DNA of 33,069 nucleotides from Bacilli bacterium. Lineage in GTDB: Bacteria > Bacillota_I > Bacilli_A > Izemoplasmatales > Izemoplasmataceae. Below the pieces are notes generated by a model. It had not been told where the DNA came from and searched no databases. It saw nothing but the letters and a program-made list of their open reading frames with translations. The stretch covers positions 1 to 33,069 of the forward strand of contig JAFGXW010000112.1 of NCBI GenBank assembly GCA_016936415.1. Direction: 5' to 3'. Shown in pieces: positions 28,033 to 33,069 of this stretch. Both the position numbers and the translations under genes were made by a program. How positions within the stretch are numbered: position 1 is the stretch's first letter; every line of letters starts with the position of its first letter.

Positions 28033-28733
28033 TGAAAAAAAACTTAATTGTTATTATTAATGGCGCAGGAACAAATGGCGCAGAACTCAAGGCATTATAC
28101 AATCATCTTGTGAAGGATGAACAATATTTTGTCTATTATCCAACACTTTTGCCAGGAAGTTTTGTTGGAGATTATTTTCCTAAATCAACCACAAAAGATT
28201 TTATTCGTTTTATCGATGAAACGATTGAAATCATTAACGAAGATTTTGATAAAGTTTATTTAGTTGGCTATAGTTTAGGTGCGTCTACTGCATCAATTAT
28301 TGCTGCGAAATCATCAAAAATCACGAAACTTGTATTGATTGCACCAATTATTAAAAATCCTAATTATAATAAATTTTTACGTGGATTAACTACGAGTTTA
28401 GCTCATCCGAAAGGGTTAACAAGGGTTCAAAAAATATTTTATGCAGAATTTGTAAGACGTTTTGCAAGAGTACCAAAAATTCATATTTGGCACTTGGAAA
28501 TGTATTTGCGTTATACACGAAAATATTTACAAGAAATTCACCAAAAAACACTGATTATTGAAACACTTCAAGATGAAATGGTGAAGAAAAAATCAGTAGA
28601 TCAAATAGAGAAATTGCTTGTGAATCAAGTCGAAAGATACCCGGTGAATAGTAGTCACTTTCTATTTTTTGATCGTGAAGCACGAAATGAAGTTATAGAA
28701 AAAGTTACTTCGTTTTTGAAGGAGGAATTATAA
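28032..28733 (+). CDS. Alpha/beta hydrolase family protein
   Basis: VYLVGYSLGASTASIIAA nucleophile elbow; start overlaps the pheS stop (TAATG). Confidence 0.8.
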   Translation: MKKNLIVIINGAGTNGAELKALYNHLVKDEQYFVYYPTLLPGSFVGDYFPKSTTKDFIRFIDETIEIINEDFDKVYLVGYSLGASTASIIAAKSSKITKLVLIAPIIKNPNYNKFLRGLTTSLAHPKGLTRVQKIFYAEFVRRFARVPKIHIWHLEMYLRYTRKYLQEIHQKTLIIETLQDEMVKKKSVDQIEKLLVNQVERYPVNSSHFLFFDREARNEVIEKVTSFLKEEL

Positions 28734-31100
28734 ATGAAAGTATCATTGAATTGGCTAAGAGATTTGGTAGATGTAGATGTGAGTGTAGCAGAATTAGCTA
28801 ACAAGTTTAACACACATAGTGCTGAGGTTGATGAGTTTTATCAACTCGTAGAAGCAACAAATTTGGTAGTAGGATATGTAACAGAAAAAGTAGCTCACCC
28901 AAATGCCGATAAACTTAGTGTCTGCCAAGTTGATATAGGCACAGGAGTCACTCAAATAGTATGTGGTGCGCCAAATGTCGATAAGGGTCAAAAAGTTATT
29001 GTGTCTCTTCCTGGAGCAGTACTACCTGGCGGATTTAAAATCAAAAAATCAACCATCAGAGATGTAGAATCAAATGGAATGATTTGTAGTCTTAGTGAAC
29101 TAGGCATTGATAAGAAATATCATAACGAGGAAGGAATTCATGTGTTAAATGAAGACGCAAAAGTTGGAGCAAATCCGGTTGTTGAAATGTGTCTGAATGA
29201 TGAAGTGTTAAGTCTTGATTTAACACCAAATCGTGCTGATTTATTGAGCATGATGGGAGTTGCATATGATACTGCAGCAATTTTAGATAAAACAGTTCAC
29301 TTAAATGAATATAAAGTTGAAGAATCAAATCATAAAAATGAAGCAAAAATAGAAATTGAGACCGACAACTGTTTTTCATATTATGCTAGAATAATTGAAG
29401 ACATAGAAATAAAACCAAGTCCAGTATGGATGCAAGCTCGATTAATCGCTGCAGGAATGCGTCCAATCAGTAATGTTGTAGATATAACGAATTATGTTAT
29501 GCTAGAAACTGGTCAACCACTTCATGCTTTTGATTTTGATTTAGTAGAAACTGGTAAAATTGTAGTTAGAATGGCTCATGACAAAGAAACGTTAGAAACA
29601 TTAGATGGTAAAATTCGCACCTTATCAACCTCTGATATTGTGATCACTAATGGTGAACGCAGTGTCGCACTGGGTGGTGTAATGGGCGGGTTAGAAACTG
29701 AAATTGTTTCTACTTCTAAAAGAGTTCTATTGGAAAGTGCCGTGTTTAGTCCAACGCATATTCGTAAGACATCATCTCGACTTGATTTAAGAAGCGAAGC
29801 TTCGATGCGTTTTGAACGAAAAGTGGATCCAAAAAGAACCGTATATGCATTAGAAATGGCTACTTATTTATTTACTAAATATGCGAGCGGTAGAGCACAA
29901 AAAGGAATTCAATTTGTAGATAATATAACTGATGAAGTTAAGACAATTAATCTTTCTCTTGAAAAAATAAATAGAACTTTAGGAAGTGATTATTCATTAC
30001 AAAAAGTCTCTAGTGTTTTAACGAGATTATCATTTGATTATACAGTTGAAAATGATGTTTATGTAATTACAGTTCCTTCAAGAAGACAAGATATTGAAAC
30101 GTATCAAGACATCATTGAGGAAATCATTAGAATCATTGGATATGATACACTAAGTCCAACTTTGCCTACGACAATATCGTTAGGTAAACTATCAGAGAGC
30201 CAACAGTTAAAGAGAATTGTGAAAGATACGTTAACAAGCTTGGGATTATCTGAGGCAATAACATATTCGTTGGTAAGCGCTGAAAAAGTATTCGACTTTA
30301 CAAAAGAAGAAACGAAATTAGTAAGATTATCGATGCCAATGAGTATGGATAAAAATGTGCTTTCTAAAACGCCTTTGAATGGAATTGTTGACAGCGTAAA
30401 ATATAATGTAGCAAGAAAAAATAAAGATGTTTTCTTTTTTGAAATTGGAAAAAGACATGATGAAGATAAGGAAACCCTATTGTTAGCTGGAGCACTTTGT
30501 GGTGAGATTTCAAACACACTGTGGCAAGGTAAAAAAGAAGTTGTTGATTTTTATAGTGTGAAGGGTATCTTGTCTACTTTATTTGTTAAACTAGGACTCT
30601 CACATTTAGAATTTGTTTCAATGTCAGATTACAAAAATCTCCATCCAGGACAAAGTGCTTATATCACAGATCGTACAGGCGTAGTGGGCTTCATAGGTAA
30701 ATTACACCCAGAATATGAGAAACAAAATGATTTAAAAGATGTATTTGTTTTTGAACTTGACTTAGAAAAAATTCTTGAATTAAGAAGACCATTGAAAAAA
30801 GCAAAAGATATAAACAAGTTCCCTACAATTTCTCGTGATTTAGCTTTGGTAGTAGACCAAAGCGTTAGTGCGAAAAAGCTTGAAGATGTGATTCGTAAAA
30901 CAGGAAAAAGAATGTTAGAAAATATAACAGTCTTTGATCTTTACCAAGGTGAAAACTTAGGCGAAAATAAAAAATCTTTAACAATTAGATTAGAGTTCAG
31001 TGATTCATCAAGAACATTAGAAATGACTGAAGTAGATACTCGTACAAAAGAAATATTAGTAACTTTAGAAAAAGAATTACAAGCTGTATTGAGGTATTAA
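28734..31100 (+). CDS. pheT: Phenylalanine-tRNA ligase beta subunit
   Basis: MKVSLNWLRDLVD, tRNA-binding domain (HPNADKLSVCQVDIG), B3/B4 and C-terminal FDX-ACB domain. Confidence 0.97.
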   Translation: MKVSLNWLRDLVDVDVSVAELANKFNTHSAEVDEFYQLVEATNLVVGYVTEKVAHPNADKLSVCQVDIGTGVTQIVCGAPNVDKGQKVIVSLPGAVLPGGFKIKKSTIRDVESNGMICSLSELGIDKKYHNEEGIHVLNEDAKVGANPVVEMCLNDEVLSLDLTPNRADLLSMMGVAYDTAAILDKTVHLNEYKVEESNHKNEAKIEIETDNCFSYYARIIEDIEIKPSPVWMQARLIAAGMRPISNVVDITNYVMLETGQPLHAFDFDLVETGKIVVRMAHDKETLETLDGKIRTLSTSDIVITNGERSVALGGVMGGLETEIVSTSKRVLLESAVFSPTHIRKTSSRLDLRSEASMRFERKVDPKRTVYALEMATYLFTKYASGRAQKGIQFVDNITDEVKTINLSLEKINRTLGSDYSLQKVSSVLTRLSFDYTVENDVYVITVPSRRQDIETYQDIIEEIIRIIGYDTLSPTLPTTISLGKLSESQQLKRIVKDTLTSLGLSEAITYSLVSAEKVFDFTKEETKLVRLSMPMSMDKNVLSKTPLNGIVDSVKYNVARKNKDVFFFEIGKRHDEDKETLLLAGALCGEISNTLWQGKKEVVDFYSVKGILSTLFVKLGLSHLEFVSMSDYKNLHPGQSAYITDRTGVVGFIGKLHPEYEKQNDLKDVFVFELDLEKILELRRPLKKAKDINKFPTISRDLALVVDQSVSAKKLEDVIRKTGKRMLENITVFDLYQGENLGENKKSLTIRLEFSDSSRTLEMTEVDTRTKEILVTLEKELQAVLRY

Positions 31101-31128
31101 AAAATCGACTAATGTCGATTTTTTTATT
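31099..31128. terminator. Hairpin terminator
   Basis: AAAAAATCGACtaatGTCGATTTTTTTA. Confidence 0.85.
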
Positions 31129-32419
31129 GGAATAAACTTGGAATAATTGTCTTAATATCTGATGTATTAAAACCAGAATAAGGAAAGATTATGCTAAGTG
31201 AGTCATCAATCACATCATATTTATAGGATTTTTTTTGACAATTACCGATAAAAGATTGGAACAAGGTTTGATCATAAAAATCAATGATTATATGAAGGTT
31301 CGAATCATTGCCACGAATCGCAAAACGATGTGCGTTATTTATTGTATTTAGCGTTTCTTTAATCACTTCGTTTTTCTCTTTATATAAAGAATATAGCTTC
31401 TTAGTATGTCTCTTAAAATATCCTTCTTTCATAAATAATGCGAGGGACAGTTGTTCGAGTTTTGATACGCCTTGTGAATATACTTGATACGTGTCTTTGT
31501 AGATGTTGTATAGTGGTTCCGGAAGAACCATAAAACTAATACGTATTGAAGGAAGAATGATCTTTGAAAAAGATCCCATATAAATTACATTTTTGCCATT
31601 ATCAAAACTATGAATTGAAGGTACCGTATATGAATTATAACGAATAAAAAAGTTATAATCATCTTCAATAATGTATGTATGATTTGTACTTGCCCATTTA
31701 ATGAGTTCGTTTCGCTCTTTTACTTTGATGACCTCTCCAGTTGGATAAGTGTTTGATGGGGAGATATATAGAAAATCAGTTTTTGAATTTAAAATATCTT
31801 GTATAGATTTTTCTGGCTTTAGAACATATTTGTGGGTTCGAAATACACTCATTGCTTTTTTGAATTCGGGATTCAAAAATGATACGCTACGCTTTTGAGC
31901 GATATCCAACAATATATTTAACAAATATTGTGTTCCTGAGCCAACAACTATTTGATTAACATCACATTTTACTTCTCGTTCTAATAAAATATATTTTCTA
32001 ATTTCTTCGCGAAGTTCTAGTTCGCCTCTCTCATCACAAGATGTATATAATTTTTGAAAATCATAATTTACTACTTTGTTGATGATTGTCTTATAATTCT
32101 TAATATCAAAAAGATCTGTTGTTAAAGAATTGTTTGTATACAGTGGTTGAGTAATTTGTTCAATAGAAGAATTGTTGTTCATATTAAAATGATTGTTGAT
32201 TTCGTTAACCACGTATCCACTCCTTGGAATACTAGAAATGTATCCTTCAACAAGCAATTGATTATAAGCTTTTTCAACTGTAGTTGTACTAATATTTTTC
32301 TTTTTAGCTAGGCTACGTACCGATTCCAATTTATCAGATTTCTTTAATTCATTATTGAATATTTTGTTCTTAATTTCAGTGTATAAAATTTGATATAATA
32401 CATTATTCACTTTTGGCAT
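31124..32419 (-). CDS. MocR/PdxR-type regulator (GntR HTH fused to aminotransferase-like domain)
   Basis: N-terminal GntR HTH (LESVRSLAKKKNISTTTVEKAYNQLLVEGYISSIPRSGYVV); aminotransferase region with VYMGSFSKIILPSIRISFMVLP (PLP-lysine segment). Confidence 0.87.
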   Translation of the reverse strand: MPKVNNVLYQILYTEIKNKIFNNELKKSDKLESVRSLAKKKNISTTTVEKAYNQLLVEGYISSIPRSGYVVNEINNHFNMNNNSSIEQITQPLYTNNSLTTDLFDIKNYKTIINKVVNYDFQKLYTSCDERGELELREEIRKYILLEREVKCDVNQIVVGSGTQYLLNILLDIAQKRSVSFLNPEFKKAMSVFRTHKYVLKPEKSIQDILNSKTDFLYISPSNTYPTGEVIKVKERNELIKWASTNHTYIIEDDYNFFIRYNSYTVPSIHSFDNGKNVIYMGSFSKIILPSIRISFMVLPEPLYNIYKDTYQVYSQGVSKLEQLSLALFMKEGYFKRHTKKLYSLYKEKNEVIKETLNTINNAHRFAIRGNDSNLHIIIDFYDQTLFQSFIGNCQKKSYKYDVIDDSLSIIFPYSGFNTSDIKTIIPSLFQ

Positions 32420-32511
32420 CTGACCACCTCAAAATAATATTATTTGTGTATTTGAATGTGTACACAATATCATTATAATATAAATGAAGTGAATTGAAAA
32501 GGAGTTTTATT

Positions 32512-33024
32512 ATGGAACGATTAGAAACACGTAGAATTGTTTTAAGTGGAATGTTTATTGCCTTGGTTGTTGTTTCAACTTTTATTAACATTCCATATCC
32601 AGGTAGTGCTGGAGGATTGATGCATCTAGGTACGCTAACTTTGATCATTATTTCATTAAAATTCGGGAAACATTATGGAGCACTTGCTGGTGGTATTGGA
32701 ATGGGATTGTTTGATATTTTAGGTGGCTGGATGGCATGGGCCCCTGGGACAATCGTTGTAAGATTGTTAATGGGTTATGTGATTGGAGTACTTTCTGAAG
32801 ACAAAAATGGTCAAGGAAGCAACATTGTAAAGAATGTTTTCGCAATCATTGCTGGAGCGGTTGTTATGATTGTGGGCTATTATTTCTATGAAGCAATCTT
32901 CCTAACGACCTTTAAAGCTGCTTTACTAAGCATAAACGGTAATATTGCACAGATATTGATTGGATTCTTAGGATTGCTGATTCTTCCTATGATTCAGGGA
33001 ATTGAAAACTTGAAGGATAACTAA
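32512..33024 (+). CDS. ECF transporter S component (HmpT/PdxU-like candidate)
   Basis: TRRIVLSGMFIALVVVSTFINIP...GGIGMGLFDILGGWMAWAPGTIVVRLLMGYVIG; ATG at 32512 with RBS aaggag. Confidence 0.82.
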   Translation: MERLETRRIVLSGMFIALVVVSTFINIPYPGSAGGLMHLGTLTLIIISLKFGKHYGALAGGIGMGLFDILGGWMAWAPGTIVVRLLMGYVIGVLSEDKNGQGSNIVKNVFAIIAGAVVMIVGYYFYEAIFLTTFKAALLSINGNIAQILIGFLGLLILPMIQGIENLKDN

Positions 33025-33051
33025 AATAGACTCTAGGGTCTATTTTTTTTG
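33025..33051 (+). terminator. Rho-independent terminator
   Basis: AATAGACTctaggGTCTATTTTTTTTG. Confidence 0.85.
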
Positions 33052-33069
33052 TGTTATAATGATAGAGAG

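Noticed and set aside
29092-30517. Minus-strand ORFs antisense to pheT (29092-29379, 30104-30517)
   Set aside because: Shadow ORFs within a conserved gene.
1-33069. CRISPR array or complete prophage
   Set aside because: No regularly spaced repeats; no capsid, terminase, portal or integrase genes visible.

Overview
Low-GC window, probably Bacillota/Mycoplasmatota-like (TGA behaves as a stop). Conserved housekeeping genes flank an ~11.4 kb accessory region. Left flank: rqcH/NFACT(-), gmk, rpoZ, polC. Right flank: flavodoxin-like, MFS, alpha/beta hydrolase, Imm-5-like, DUF89, NYN/OST-HTH, UPF0173, Bax inhibitor-1 family, T-box-pheS-hydrolase-pheT, and a MocR-type regulator divergent from an ECF S component. 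The accessory region (~7.2-18.66 kb) is bracketed by truncated tRNA-Trp 3' fragments; no integrase was seen. It holds two ~308-bp direct copies of a hairpin-rich non-coding repeat, a HEPN-like protein with an RX4H motif, and a RRNPP/PlcR-like regulator divergent from an un-tracked 45-aa secreted-peptide ORF. Downstream of that ORF are a 92-aa ORF, an HNH nuclease and a Cys-rich small protein. A secreted beta-rich protein, a replication-protein-like gene and a two-gene operon (cytosolic trypsin-like protease plus K+-channel-like membrane protein) complete it. Best candidates for undescribed systems: (1) peptide/receptor-controlled HNH module, (2) protease + ion channel operon, (3) the duplicated structured repeat, (4) an intergenic structured RNA at ~24.8-25.1 kb with a cre-like box over its promoter. 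All assignments are by eye from motifs; no searches were run.
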